Below the pieces are notes generated by a model. The model ran no database searches. It was not told the DNA's origin and saw only the letters and a program-made list of their open reading frames with translations. A stretch of DNA of 64,000 nucleotides from Ferroplasma sp. (GTDB lineage: Archaea > Thermoplasmatota > Thermoplasmata > Thermoplasmatales > Thermoplasmataceae), in NCBI RefSeq assembly GCF_031200575.1, contig NZ_CP133597.1:496001-560000 (forward strand), read 5' to 3'. This document shows positions 49,714 to 57,460 of the stretch, piece by piece. The translations under genes were made by a program, and so were the position numbers. Each line of letters starts with the position of its first letter. Positions within the stretch are counted from its first letter, which is position 1.

Positions 49714-50265
49714 TTAGATTCCTCCTATTTTTCTTAATATTTCTTCCTCTTTTTTTGCATGGCCTGCCACACGTTTTATTCCCAGGTACCGGATGATGGA
49801 TTGCTCATCCATCTCCATGACCGATTGCCTGTTCCTATTGTATTTGTCAATGTCCAGGGAAATGCCGTATAGCTTTTCTATTGCATCAGGATACATCGTT
49901 ATCTCCCTGCCTTTCCCTGCAACTGCCTCGAATGCAGAAATAAGATAGGCATTTGTCCGTTTAATCTGCGCTGCTATTTCCTCCCTCTGCCTTTCCTCGA
50001 ATTCAATCTGGGCAAGCTGTGACCTGTACTCATCTGCCTTTTTCTGTGCTTCTATTGCCTTCTTCTGGAGGTCAAGCTTGGACATTGCCGTCTTGAGCTT
50101 GTCATTCTGATTTACCATATCTATGAGAAAGTTGAAGAACTCTACCTTTGTCATTCCGTATTCTTCCGCTGTCTCATCAAATGCATGCGCATGATCCGTA
50201 TCGGTCAGGAAATGTTCCTGAACCTTTGCTATGGATACCATTTTTTTAGGCCTTCCTGCTGTCAT
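49714..50265 (-). CDS. Coiled-coil plasmid-type protein
   Basis: 183 aa. It begins TAGRPKKMVSIAKVQEHFL, a helix-rich DNA-binding-like segment, followed by a long coiled coil (about 75-115, LQKKAIEAQKKADEYRSQLA) and a C-terminal helical part. The architecture resembles the element's RHH protein at 50516 (GRPLKIDKEIKIAEHFML, then coil): both start with GRP(K/L), then an AEHFxL-like helix. It may be a paralog serving partition or copy control. Confidence 0.6.
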   Translation of the reverse strand: MTAGRPKKMVSIAKVQEHFLTDTDHAHAFDETAEEYGMTKVEFFNFLIDMVNQNDKLKTAMSKLDLQKKAIEAQKKADEYRSQLAQIEFEERQREEIAAQIKRTNAYLISAFEAVAGKGREITMYPDAIEKLYGISLDIDKYNRNRQSVMEMDEQSIIRYLGIKRVAGHAKKEEEILRKIGGI

Positions 50266-50280
50266 TTTATATTCCTCCTA

Positions 50281-50523
50281 TTATTGTATTTTTGAAAATA
50301 TGTATAAAAAAATATTTTGTATATAATTATATATATAAATTAATTCTAAAATTTTTTTAAACTCTTGAAAACACTGGCTCAAAAAATTTCTTTGTATCAA
50401 ATTTCTTTGTATCAAAAAATTATTAAAATTTTTACCATCTACAAATCCAGTATTTTCAATGGTTTCTAAATTTCCGAAAAAATTCTTTGATACAAAGAAA
50501 TTATTTACTGATACCTTACTCAT
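50281..50523 (-). CDS. Doubtful ORF over the iteron region
   Basis: 80 codons starting MSKVSVNNFFVSKNFF, with an in-frame GGTGG before the ATG. It is unusually rich in Asn, Phe and Ile, and its repeats (SKNFF, LIQRNLIQRN) come from the DNA iterons. It may be translated, but the repeats suggest the DNA is selected as a binding region. I rank coding as uncertain. Confidence 0.3.
   Translation of the reverse strand: MSKVSVNNFFVSKNFFGNLETIENTGFVDGKNFNNFLIQRNLIQRNFLSQCFQEFKKILELIYIYNYIQNIFLYIFSKIQ
50386..50501. repeat. 15-bp iterons, candidate origin or operator
   Basis: ATTTCTTTGTATCAA occurs twice in tandem (50386-50400 and 50401-50415) and once inverted (50487-50501, TTGATACAAAGAAAT), where it lies in a 17-bp near-palindrome TTCTTTGATACAAAGAA. 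The region is AT-rich and lies just after the RHH-MCM genes. Iterons beside a replication helicase fit an origin or an autoregulatory operator of the RHH protein. Confidence 0.75.
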
Positions 50524-50809
50524 ATTTACCACCATTTTTGTTGATTTTATCAAGCTCTTTTTTTAAATCCAGCATTTTCATTTTAAAATCAAGCATCTGT
50601 TTCTCTATTTCCAATCTCTTCTCAGATTTTGGATCACCAACATAGGCCTTAACACTCTCTTCTAACACCTCTGAAATAGGAATTCCACGGGTATTTGCAT
50701 ATCCTCTTAATGCTGCATCTGTTTCCTGCGAGAGCATAAAATGCTCAGCTATTTTGATTTCTTTATCAATTTTTAATGGCCTACCAACCTTATTTTTTAT
50801 ACTTATCAT
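50516..50809 (-). CDS. RHH-type DNA-binding protein with coiled-coil tail
   Basis: 97 aa. The first half, VGRPLKIDKEIKIAEHFML then SQETDAALRGYANTRGIPISEVLEESVKAYV, has the ribbon-helix-helix pattern. The second half is a Lys/Glu coiled coil (KQMLDFKMKMLDLKKELDKI). Its start overlaps the MCM stop (ATGA). The iterons within ~20 bp of its stop are the natural binding site. It may control replication or transcription. Confidence 0.65.
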   Translation of the reverse strand: MISIKNKVGRPLKIDKEIKIAEHFMLSQETDAALRGYANTRGIPISEVLEESVKAYVGDPKSEKRLEIEKQMLDFKMKMLDLKKELDKINKNGGKYE

Positions 50810-52809
50810 ATTATCGCCACCCTCTTGTCATCAGGGAAGAAGAATTCCCCTGAATTCCTCATCAATGCACTGACCTTCTTCCAGTTTTCTTCGTCAATGG
50901 CTATCTCTTTTTTGAGCTCGTCAATTTTCATTGGATGGCCTGCCTTCTTAAGCACAGAATAGGCATCCTGCATCCATCTGACGGATGACGGGCTTTCTCC
51001 TTTTATATTTCCCGTGCTGTAATTGAACTGCTTCAGCCAGGAATCCATAACCCCCTTCATTTCAACGAAATCCTCATAAGTGCATTCAGGGTGGAAGGCA
51101 AGCTTGGCGCATGCCTCAGTGAACCTGAGCATGGATTCAAAAGTCCTTATGTTTATGCTCAGGTCTCCGGAAATCTTCCTTATTTCCTTGTAGAGATTGG
51201 AAATTTCCCTGAATATGCCATCCGGCATCTTTGTCTTGAATTCCCTTGCTGCCTTTATGTATAATGGCAGTTCCTGGTTTTTATGATCCTGCCTGAGCAT
51301 ATCTGCCGGGTCAATCTCATTTATCATGCGTGATTCCAGGATGAATATGGCATCGAACCTGTCAAGCAGGGAAGGCTCAATGCTTATTTGTTCTACTATG
51401 GTTCTGGAAGGATCCCATTTTGAACCAACCGGATTTGCTGCTGCAAGAATGGCTGTCTTGGTCTCGAATGTCTGGGTTATCCCTGCCTTGCTCTTTGTGA
51501 ACTGCCCCTGCTCCATAGCAGGATGGATGCCCTCACGGTCATCCTTCTTCATCTTCTCGATTTCATCTATGCATGCAATGCCGTGGTTTGCAAGCACAAG
51601 GACTCCCGGAACCATAGCCCTGTTCCCGTTGATATCCATTATGGATGCAGTCAAGCCGGCACTTGATGCATCGCTGATATACATCCCTTTGGAAGACGTT
51701 TCAGCTGAGAACCTCAACAGCTCTGATTTGCCAAGACCAGGGTCTCCTATTAATAATATATGTATATTATTCCTCTTGACATTGTCAGAACCTACCAGCT
51801 GCAATAAAAGTGCTTTCTTTATATCTGAGTAAGGGCCTATGATATCAGGCGCAAATGCCCCAGTGAGCTTTTCAAGCGGAATAGGGGATTTAATAAATTT
51901 CTCCCGGACTTCAGCAGGAAGATACTGTTCTTTTACTTTGGAGACCTCCATTGACCTTAAAACAAAATAAATATTGAACCCAGATTGAGACTTCTTGCTT
52001 TCTGTATCTATTATCCCAATTATCTGCACCCTATCGCCGGGGAAGAATGCATTGATATCCTTCCCATATATGCGGACATCCAGGATGGAAGGATTCCCCC
52101 TGGATTCTTCATAATTTTCCATCAACCCGATAGTCTGGACAGCCCTGCCGGTTGATTTTTCCTCTAAAAATTGTAGTTTGCCTTTATATCCACATTGAGG
52201 GCAAACTTTTCCCTCGCCTTCTTCCTCTTCTCCGCATGCCGGGCATTTGAATACTTTCTTCAGATATTCGATTGTGACTTTTGAAAAGTATGCAACCCAT
52301 CCCGAAAACAGCCTCATCCGCCCTATCATTGATGGCTCAAGGTCTGATATCTTGACCTTTTTGTTGAAATTGACAAGGGTGAATTCCGGCGGGTAAAAGT
52401 CCTCTTTTTCTTCATCTCCTGCCTGGACCATGAGGTCATATAAAATAGAATTCAATGCCTGGATCATTTCTTCAGGCTTCTCTTCAAGGAATTTCAGAAT
52501 ATCCGAGGCTATGCCATGCAGTGAAGCCCTGTGTGCCTCAGCTGTATATTTAGGATCTAGCTGATCCAGCGCCTTGATTTTCTCTTTCGCCTGGAGTTTG
52601 AATACTTCCCTGTAAATAGCCTGGTAATTCCTCTCCACATCTGCGGGATTGAGTTCTGATATATCATGGAGATCCTTGATATCCAGGGGGAAGCGGAAAT
52701 CAATTCTCTGGATGTACTTATCCATCATGAGCATATATTTCTCCTTGTTTTCCCACACCCAGTCTTTTGCCGTTTTCTGGATATCGTTCAGCTCGAGATC
52801 GGATATCAT
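50806..52809 (-). CDS. MCM replicative helicase (element-encoded)
   Basis: 667 aa. The N-terminal domain carries a zinc-binding site (CPACGEEEEGEGKVCPQCG, about 189-207). The AAA+ domain has Walker A GDPGLGKSELL (about 356), Walker B CIDEIEKM, and the arginine finger SLLDRFDAIF. A C-terminal winged helix (PMKIDELKKEIAI then VSALMRN) completes it. It is a full MCM, and its order (RHH-like genes and MCM) is typical of self-replicating archaeal elements. It is preceded by the small RHH gene with a 4-bp overlap. Confidence 0.92.
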   Translation of the reverse strand: MISDLELNDIQKTAKDWVWENKEKYMLMMDKYIQRIDFRFPLDIKDLHDISELNPADVERNYQAIYREVFKLQAKEKIKALDQLDPKYTAEAHRASLHGIASDILKFLEEKPEEMIQALNSILYDLMVQAGDEEKEDFYPPEFTLVNFNKKVKISDLEPSMIGRMRLFSGWVAYFSKVTIEYLKKVFKCPACGEEEEGEGKVCPQCGYKGKLQFLEEKSTGRAVQTIGLMENYEESRGNPSILDVRIYGKDINAFFPGDRVQIIGIIDTESKKSQSGFNIYFVLRSMEVSKVKEQYLPAEVREKFIKSPIPLEKLTGAFAPDIIGPYSDIKKALLLQLVGSDNVKRNNIHILLIGDPGLGKSELLRFSAETSSKGMYISDASSAGLTASIMDINGNRAMVPGVLVLANHGIACIDEIEKMKKDDREGIHPAMEQGQFTKSKAGITQTFETKTAILAAANPVGSKWDPSRTIVEQISIEPSLLDRFDAIFILESRMINEIDPADMLRQDHKNQELPLYIKAAREFKTKMPDGIFREISNLYKEIRKISGDLSINIRTFESMLRFTEACAKLAFHPECTYEDFVEMKGVMDSWLKQFNYSTGNIKGESPSSVRWMQDAYSVLKKAGHPMKIDELKKEIAIDEENWKKVSALMRNSGEFFFPDDKRVAII

Positions 52810-52934
52810 TGTGAAGCCTCCAGTAAATACTGTACAGCATCATCAAAAGATGCACTTTTACCTTTGATCTTTTCGGCTTGTGCCTTTGCTTCCAGCAATG
52901 CTTTGTATGTTTTTTCATGCACTCTTATCTGCAT
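52806..52934 (-). CDS. Small RHH-like antitoxin or regulator
   Basis: 42 aa, starting at the ATG at 52934 that follows GGAGGGG: MQIRVHEKTYKALLEAKAQ, then KGKSASFDDAVQYLLEASQ. The pattern I-x-V...TY..L...K.....SFDDAV..LL fits RHH antitoxins of the VapB/RelB-like type. A longer start at 52964 adds ten residues that derive partly from the 52-bp repeat. It overlaps MCM by 4 bp. Confidence 0.6.
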   Translation of the reverse strand: MQIRVHEKTYKALLEAKAQAEKIKGKSASFDDAVQYLLEASQ

Positions 52935-52948
52935 TATTTTCCCCTCCG

Positions 52949-53000
52949 TCGATTTAGTTGACATGATTATATCACATCCTTCCTAATAAATATGTCGATG
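52949..53000. repeat. 52-bp direct repeat, copy B (native location)
   Basis: Identical to 25986-26037. On the minus strand it encodes the end of the 83-aa protein (IDIFIRKDVI and stop TAA) and the region before the RHH start, where TAA and ATG lie close together. This looks like the original site. The TATA-like GATATAAT within it might be part of a promoter for the RHH-MCM operon. Confidence 0.85.
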
Positions 53001-53218
53001 TCATCTACATGATACACAAACGTGACATAACCTTTATTATTTTCTTTTGAATTGTAGACCATGGTTACACCGTCCACATCTTTCCCGCAGATCCGTGTTT
53101 CTAAATCAACATATTTTGAACTTAAAAAATTAAAATTCAGATTGGAAGCAGAAAAGCAGGAAGATATGTCATATGATGATGTGGTGAAATTCTTATTATC
53201 AAAAATTTGATTATTCAT
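52967..53218 (-). CDS. Hypothetical protein, 83 aa
   Basis: Starts at the ATG at 53218 (MNNQIFDNKNFTTSSYDI), with an ATGA overlap to the previous gene. A GTG three codons earlier is less likely. Beta-rich C-terminal half: VDGVTMVYNSKENNKGYVTFVYH, ending in IDIFIRKDVI. No recognised family. It precedes the RHH-MCM genes on the same strand. Confidence 0.55.
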   Translation of the reverse strand: MNNQIFDNKNFTTSSYDISSCFSASNLNFNFLSSKYVDLETRICGKDVDGVTMVYNSKENNKGYVTFVYHVDDIDIFIRKDVI

Positions 53219-53361
53219 TTCCCCCACCCCTTGAACACCCGCTTCACATCGTTCTCCGTTGCCTTCAGCTCGGGAACTGTGACGGCATCAACAATCCTGC
53301 TCAATGTGCTCAGTTTGATCCCGGATAACTCATCATTGTGGAATGATTTAACGGCTTTCAT
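53215..53361 (-). CDS. Small hypothetical protein, 48 aa
   Basis: Reads MKAVKSFHNDELSGIKLSTL, then a helix LSRIVDAVTVPELKATENDVKRVFKGWGK. It overlaps both neighbours by 4 bp (ATGA), which supports translation. No family recognised. It may be a small regulatory or helicase-associated protein of the replication operon. Confidence 0.55.
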   Translation of the reverse strand: MKAVKSFHNDELSGIKLSTLSRIVDAVTVPELKATENDVKRVFKGWGK

Positions 53362-53507
53362 TCCAGCACCTCCAGCAAGTCTGCATAGCTTCTCGGGGCA
53401 GATCCATATTCTTCCTCATAGTCCTCTATCAGCTCGGAAACAAGCCCGTCATTTATCCCGTATCTTCTTGTTTCCTCGAATAAATCTGAGAAGGCAGTTT
53501 TCAGCAT
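53358..53507 (-). CDS. Small acidic protein, first gene of replication operon
   Basis: 49 aa starting at the ATG at 53507 (MLKTAFSDLFEETRRYG), preceded by GGGGGTGG. A longer start at 53543 would extend into the att site and has no family support. Helical and acidic (LVSELIEDYEEEYGSAPRSYADLLEVLE). It is adjacent to attR. On an excised circle it would be next to the integrase end, and its upstream region would include the tRNA fragment. Confidence 0.55.
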   Translation of the reverse strand: MLKTAFSDLFEETRRYGINDGLVSELIEDYEEEYGSAPRSYADLLEVLE

Positions 53508-53545
53508 GGGCAAGCCACCCCCGATTCGTACAAAAATATGCAACT

Positions 53546-53662
53546 CCGGCCAGCCCCATTAAGTATATGTGCAGGTTCGGGCATTTTTTGAACCTTTTTA
53601 TTCAAACTCTGATCTTCCCGAAAAAGTTCCTCAAGCTTTATTTTCATATCTTTTGCCACCTC
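53546..53662. repeat. attR side of the 117-bp direct repeat
   Basis: Identical to 21585-21701. The first 13 bp are the tRNA-Met 3' end (CCGGCCAGCCCCA), and the rest is integrase 3' coding. Sequence beyond 53662 is diverged integrase. So the attR has the tRNA fragment plus an older integrase tail. Confidence 0.92.
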
Positions 53663-53854
53663 TCAACTGGATAGATGCGTGTACCTCTGGGTAGATCTCA
53701 AGGCACGATGACAGAGATAGGTTTGGGCTCTCCTGATGTCCATGCCAGCTAGCAGTAGAGCCGTTGCGCAGTAATGCCCTGCACTATGTGCATGGAACTT
53801 TAAGGCCCGGTGCTGACTCCAACCACCTAAGTTATATCCCCATGCTATTGCCAT
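53546..53854 (-). pseudogene. Relic of an older, related integrase
   Basis: Reading on the minus strand from 53854 gives KFHAHSAGHYCATALLLAG, MDIRRAQTYLCHRALRSTQRYTHLSS, then a stop, then EVAKDMKIKLEELFRE and the same tail as the living integrase. The catalytic HxxR is now HxxG (HSAGHYC) and LGH is LCH, so it is dead. The N-terminal two thirds are missing. The last 117 bp are identical to the element's integrase, whereas the part beyond is clearly diverged. Confidence 0.88.
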
Positions 53855-53974
53855 GCCTGGCAGGAGAAAATCCTAACTTCCGATTAAATTAAATGCACAG
53901 GCAAAACCAATGCGCATGTTTAAATACACCTTAATTATTATTATGGGTCCGAAAGGATTAAAGGAAGTAATAAT

Positions 53975-54457
53975 ATGGACGAAATAACCAAAATTAAGGA
54001 TTTAACACCTTCCTCAAGACGTGTCAACGTTGTAGGCAAGGTAGTAGTACTAGGAGAGCCAAAAGAGATAAAAACCAGATTTGGAGAAGACAAATCAGTC
54101 AGCGAAGTTATTGTAGCTGATGATACCGGTAAAATTACCCTTACACTCTGGGATGACCAGACAAAGGATATAAGAGACGGAGAAACACTCAAAATCGATA
54201 ACGGTTACATTTCACTTCTTAGAGGGCATATGAGATTGAACGTCGGAAAGTACGGTTCAATGGCAGAGTCTGATGAGGAGATAGAGCCCAACGAAGAGCT
54301 GGATATGAGTGAGAAGGAATACGAATACCAGTATAACAATTATAACAACAGATACGGCGGAAACCGTGGAAATGGAGAACGTGGAAACGGAAACCGTGGC
54401 TATGGAAACAATAACAGAAGAAGCAGTTATAACAGAAATGATGACAACGAAGAGTAA
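53975..54457 (+). CDS. Single OB-fold ssDNA-binding protein (SSB/RPA-like)
   Basis: 160 aa. The OB fold spans residues ~1-100: ITKIKDLTPSSRRVNVVGKVV, KSVSEVIVADDTGKITLTLWD, then IDNGYISLLRGHMRLNVGKYG. This is the crenarchaeal-type SSB pattern. The C-terminus from ~115 is a low-complexity tail rich in Tyr, Asn, Gly and Arg (NNYNNRYGG, NGERGNGNRGYG) ending in acidic NDDNEE. The acidic end may bind partner proteins, as in bacterial SSB. It is convergent with the DNA ligase gene. Confidence 0.87.
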   Translation: MDEITKIKDLTPSSRRVNVVGKVVVLGEPKEIKTRFGEDKSVSEVIVADDTGKITLTLWDDQTKDIRDGETLKIDNGYISLLRGHMRLNVGKYGSMAESDEEIEPNEELDMSEKEYEYQYNNYNNRYGGNRGNGERGNGNRGYGNNNRRSSYNRNDDNEE

Positions 54458-54473
54458 GATCTCTTCATTATTT

Positions 54474-56222
54474 TCACTTAGTCTTTTTTTGCATTTTATA
54501 TAATTCTATAATTTCATTTGTGGTTGTTGCGTCATCAGCTTTTTTATCATCACGGATTTTAACCAGTCTGGGAAATCTCAGTGCAAGTCCGGAGTCTTTC
54601 TCAATTTTGCCGTAAGCGCATGTATGTATTGGGCTAACTGTAATTTCAGCCCCCTGTATCTCCATTACTATTTCCGGATAGAACCAGACATCCGGAACCA
54701 TTTTTGAGTTAACCATAGCAGGTTTGTGATCCTCCTTTAGTTCTGAAAACATTTTTGGCAGGGAAAAAAGAACCTCGTCAGAGAATCCTGTTCCCAGTTT
54801 GGTAAATGATTCATATTCCTGTGTTTCCTCATTATATGATGCCATGAGAAGTGCCCCATAAGCACCAGCCCTTCTTCCATGGCCATTGAAGGCGCCGATT
54901 ACAACAAGATCCATGGAATCTGCAAGTTCCTTTTGATAATCTCTTTTGAACTTGATCCAGAGCCAGCCCCTTGCACCGGCACGGTAAACAGATTCGCTGG
55001 ATGTGTTTTTTGCAACGACTCCCTCGCATCCATCCTCAATACTTTTTTCGAAAAATTTGTTTATTTCTTCCCTATCATCAGAGACTAACCTTGTGGCCAG
55101 CCTGAAATATTCATTATCCTTAAAATTTTCTTCCAGTATTTTTCTTCTTTCCTGATAGGGAGTGTTCACCAGTGATTTCCCGTTGAGTTCAAGTATATCG
55201 AAAATGAACATGACAAGTGGGATTTCCAGTGATTTCTCATCAAGCTCATATTTCCTCCCCCGCCGTTTTGAGACCATCTGAAAGGGAAATAGTTCCCCGG
55301 TTTCAGGATTATAGGGTACGGATTCACCATCGATAATTATAGAATCAAAATTATAATTCTTTTTGAAATTTGAAACGATGTCAGGGAAATTATCCGTGGT
55401 TTCCTCAAGGCCCCTGGAAAATATTTTGATTTTTTCCCCTTTTTTATGCAGTTCTGTTCTCAGTCCATCATATTTGTATTCATAAGCGGCCATGTGGTTC
55501 ATTTTCTCCCTTATGTCATCTATGGATTTTAGACGTTCAGCCAGCATTACCTTGAAAGGGACAAGTGGTTCTGGCCCTATGTTTTCTATGCTTTTTATAT
55601 CCCTTTTCTGAAGCAATGTTGCTATAAGCCCTATATCTGGGTGGAAGTTATACGCAGTGTCTATAATATCTGCATACTTTTTTTCTGAAAATGCACTTAC
55701 GAGGGAATCAAGAATGGTTGAATCTGCGACTCCGAGTCTGAGTTTTCCCATTATTATCCTTGTGATATATTTTATATCATTTGGGTTGGAGTTCATAAAC
55801 AGGTCAGAATATATATCAATCTTTCCCTTCACACTTCCGTGTCCTGATGAGTTTGCAAGGTCAAGCAATTTTGTGTAAACATAATGTAAGGTGAGCTCCT
55901 CACTTACCAGTGGGGCCTGTCTGATATTTTCCCTCAACTCTGCCGCAGTGGTGCCAAGGTCTCCATTTTTAAAAAAGAGTTTATTAACCTCCTCCTCACT
56001 CCGGCCTGAGGCGGTAGCCAGCGATTTTACTATTAATTTGCCAGAAATACCGAACTCTATGCCCTCATAATCAGGCGCAAGTTTTCCCTGTATTAAATAA
56101 ACAAGCTCTTTCAGGTCTTCACCTGCATCACTCAGGAGTGAACCCAGGATGGAAGTAAGTTCAAGCCTTTTGGTGGTGGTTTCCATTTCCATGAATTTTT
56201 TACTGACTTCGGAAAATTGCAT
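54474..56222 (-). CDS. lig: ATP-dependent DNA ligase
   Basis: 582 aa. The nucleotidyl-Lys is in [13 protein letters not shown] (about residue 246). Further motifs: FSRGLEETT (III), [17 protein letters not shown] (IV) and WIKFKRDY (V). An N-terminal helical DNA-binding domain (about 1-215) and a C-terminal OB domain are present. It is the replicative archaeal ligase (Lig1 type). It is convergent with the SSB gene. Confidence 0.93.
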   Translation of the reverse strand: MQFSEVSKKFMEMETTTKRLELTSILGSLLSDAGEDLKELVYLIQGKLAPDYEGIEFGISGKLIVKSLATASGRSEEEVNKLFFKNGDLGTTAAELRENIRQAPLVSEELTLHYVYTKLLDLANSSGHGSVKGKIDIYSDLFMNSNPNDIKYITRIIMGKLRLGVADSTILDSLVSAFSEKKYADIIDTAYNFHPDIGLIATLLQKRDIKSIENIGPEPLVPFKVMLAERLKSIDDIREKMNHMAAYEYKYDGLRTELHKKGEKIKIFSRGLEETTDNFPDIVSNFKKNYNFDSIIIDGESVPYNPETGELFPFQMVSKRRGRKYELDEKSLEIPLVMFIFDILELNGKSLVNTPYQERRKILEENFKDNEYFRLATRLVSDDREEINKFFEKSIEDGCEGVVAKNTSSESVYRAGARGWLWIKFKRDYQKELADSMDLVVIGAFNGHGRRAGAYGALLMASYNEETQEYESFTKLGTGFSDEVLFSLPKMFSELKEDHKPAMVNSKMVPDVWFYPEIVMEIQGAEITVSPIHTCAYGKIEKDSGLALRFPRLVKIRDDKKADDATTTNEIIELYKMQKKTK

Positions 56223-56260
56223 GTATAATGATAATAAAGCTGATTATAATATTTTGTTGT

Positions 56261-57184
56261 CTATCTGTTTATAAGATCCCTATCCATGGCCATGGATACA
56301 ACAAAATTTGGCATATCCACCATTTCAGAAATCCGTAGCTTTCCGGCAACACTACACAGTATATACCCTTCCTCAGCCGAAAACCCATGGTCACCAAGAA
56401 TGGCGATCATTTCCCTTATAGCATCCCTGGCTGCTCCCTCCATGCTGTTTCCTATACCCATTGAAACTATATAATCAGATTTTACTGATTCGAATGACTC
56501 CAGCCGTGGATACTTTATATCCATTCCATGTATTAAATCAATATTTACTGTAGCCTCACAGGAGGTTTCTATGGCAGTTCCACAAACCTCTCCATCCCCC
56601 TGGGCAGCATGTGGATCGGCAAATGAAACCAGAGCTCCCTCTACATTCACAGGCAGATATAGAACAGAGCCCTCTTTCAGGAATCTGTTATCCATATTCC
56701 CACCGAATTTTTGAGGTGGTATCATCCCATAGGAACCCTCTGCCGGGGCCGTTCCTGTTATACCCAAAAATGGTTCAATATGGATTTTCACACCAACCAG
56801 AAATTTTGGATCCCGTGTTTCTGCTTTGTCTTTATCAAGATTCCATATGACCAGTCTTTCCTGGAATTCGTTGCTCAGTACTCCGAAGTTATCTATTATG
56901 GCACTCCATCCCCAGTTCCCTGCCGTGAGTTTTTCAATTTTGACCTTCAGCACATCCCCTGGCCCCGCACCTTTGACATAAATCGGCCCTACTGCTGCGT
57001 CTACCCTGGAATTGTCTATATTTTTCATATCTGATGATGTAAAATCCCTCTTTATTTGCATCGTTGAGGAGTCTGGAATCCTTATAATAACTGATTCTCC
57101 CGGGTCTATATCCATGACCGGCTTATTTTCCGGCGACCATTTGAAATGTAAATTCTTTTCCTGATATCCGTCCAATATCTTCAT
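56261..57184 (-). CDS. Acetamidase/formamidase family hydrolase
   Basis: About 307 aa when started at MKILDGYQEKNLHF. Family marks: DPGESVIIRIPDSS, GPIYVKGAGPGDVLKVKIE, PAEGSYGMIPPQKFGGNMD, SFADPHAAQGDGEVCGTAIE (metal/substrate region), and GIGNSMEGAARDAIREM near the C-terminus. It hydrolyses short amides to ammonia and acid. The true substrate is not clear. It starts 80 bp from the tRNA-Tyr gene on the other strand. Confidence 0.88.
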   Translation of the reverse strand: MKILDGYQEKNLHFKWSPENKPVMDIDPGESVIIRIPDSSTMQIKRDFTSSDMKNIDNSRVDAAVGPIYVKGAGPGDVLKVKIEKLTAGNWGWSAIIDNFGVLSNEFQERLVIWNLDKDKAETRDPKFLVGVKIHIEPFLGITGTAPAEGSYGMIPPQKFGGNMDNRFLKEGSVLYLPVNVEGALVSFADPHAAQGDGEVCGTAIETSCEATVNIDLIHGMDIKYPRLESFESVKSDYIVSMGIGNSMEGAARDAIREMIAILGDHGFSAEEGYILCSVAGKLRISEMVDMPNFVVSMAMDRDLINR

Positions 57185-57263
57185 GCACAGACAAATATAC
57201 ACCACATATTAATATTACGGCAAAAATGTTAAAATTTATATCCGTTGTAAGAATTATCTGTTA

Positions 57264-57363
57264 CCCGGCTTAGCTCAGTTGGTAGAGCGATGGACTGTAG
57301 AGTGAACTACTGCCAGAAAACGCAGTTATCCATAGGTCTCTGGTTCGAATCCGGAAGCCGGGA
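57264..57363 (+). tRNA. tRNA-Tyr (GTA) with 27-nt intron
   Basis: The acceptor stem CCCGGCT pairs with AGCCGGG. The anticodon stem ATGGA/TCCAT encloses CTGTAG, then a 27-nt intron (57301-57327) and A, placing the intron between positions 37 and 38. The intron-exon junction can form a bulge-helix-bulge (ACTACTGC and GCAGTTA arms), the usual target of archaeal tRNA-splicing endonuclease. The T arm has GGTTCGAATCC. Confidence 0.92.
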
Positions 57364-57460
57364 TTTTTGTTATGGAACATTAATCATTGCAAAATTCTTA
57401 ATTATGTTAAATAAAAAACAAAAAATAACGTATTTTTGACAAAAATATTATATATATACC

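Larger units (their letters stand above)
21585..53545. mobile_element. Integrated plasmid or provirus in tRNA-Met, ~32 kb
   Basis: The boundaries are two perfect 117-bp direct repeats, one starting in the tRNA-Met 3' end (21585-21701) and one at 53546-53662. Inside are an integrase next to the tRNA, a second recombinase, AbrB, RHH and winged-helix regulators, an MCM helicase, restriction and modification genes, nucleases, and a large membrane and surface-protein operon with an ATPase. Two IS200/IS605 elements have inserted within it. Most genes overlap by ATGA and use strong Shine-Dalgarno sites, unlike many host genes here. Whether it is a virus, plasmid or conjugative element is not settled by the sequence. 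Confidence 0.9.

Noticed and set aside
52718-52918. 66-aa ORF before MCM
   Set aside because: It is out of frame with the small RHH gene that has a strong ribosome-binding site and overlaps MCM as ATGA; its sequence has no protein-like pattern.
25986-53000. 52-bp repeats as att sites of a nested element inserted in the methyltransferase gene
   Set aside because: Insertion of a nested element would split the gene between both repeats. Instead, both its N- and C-terminal parts flank copy A directly, and copy B lies between unrelated genes.
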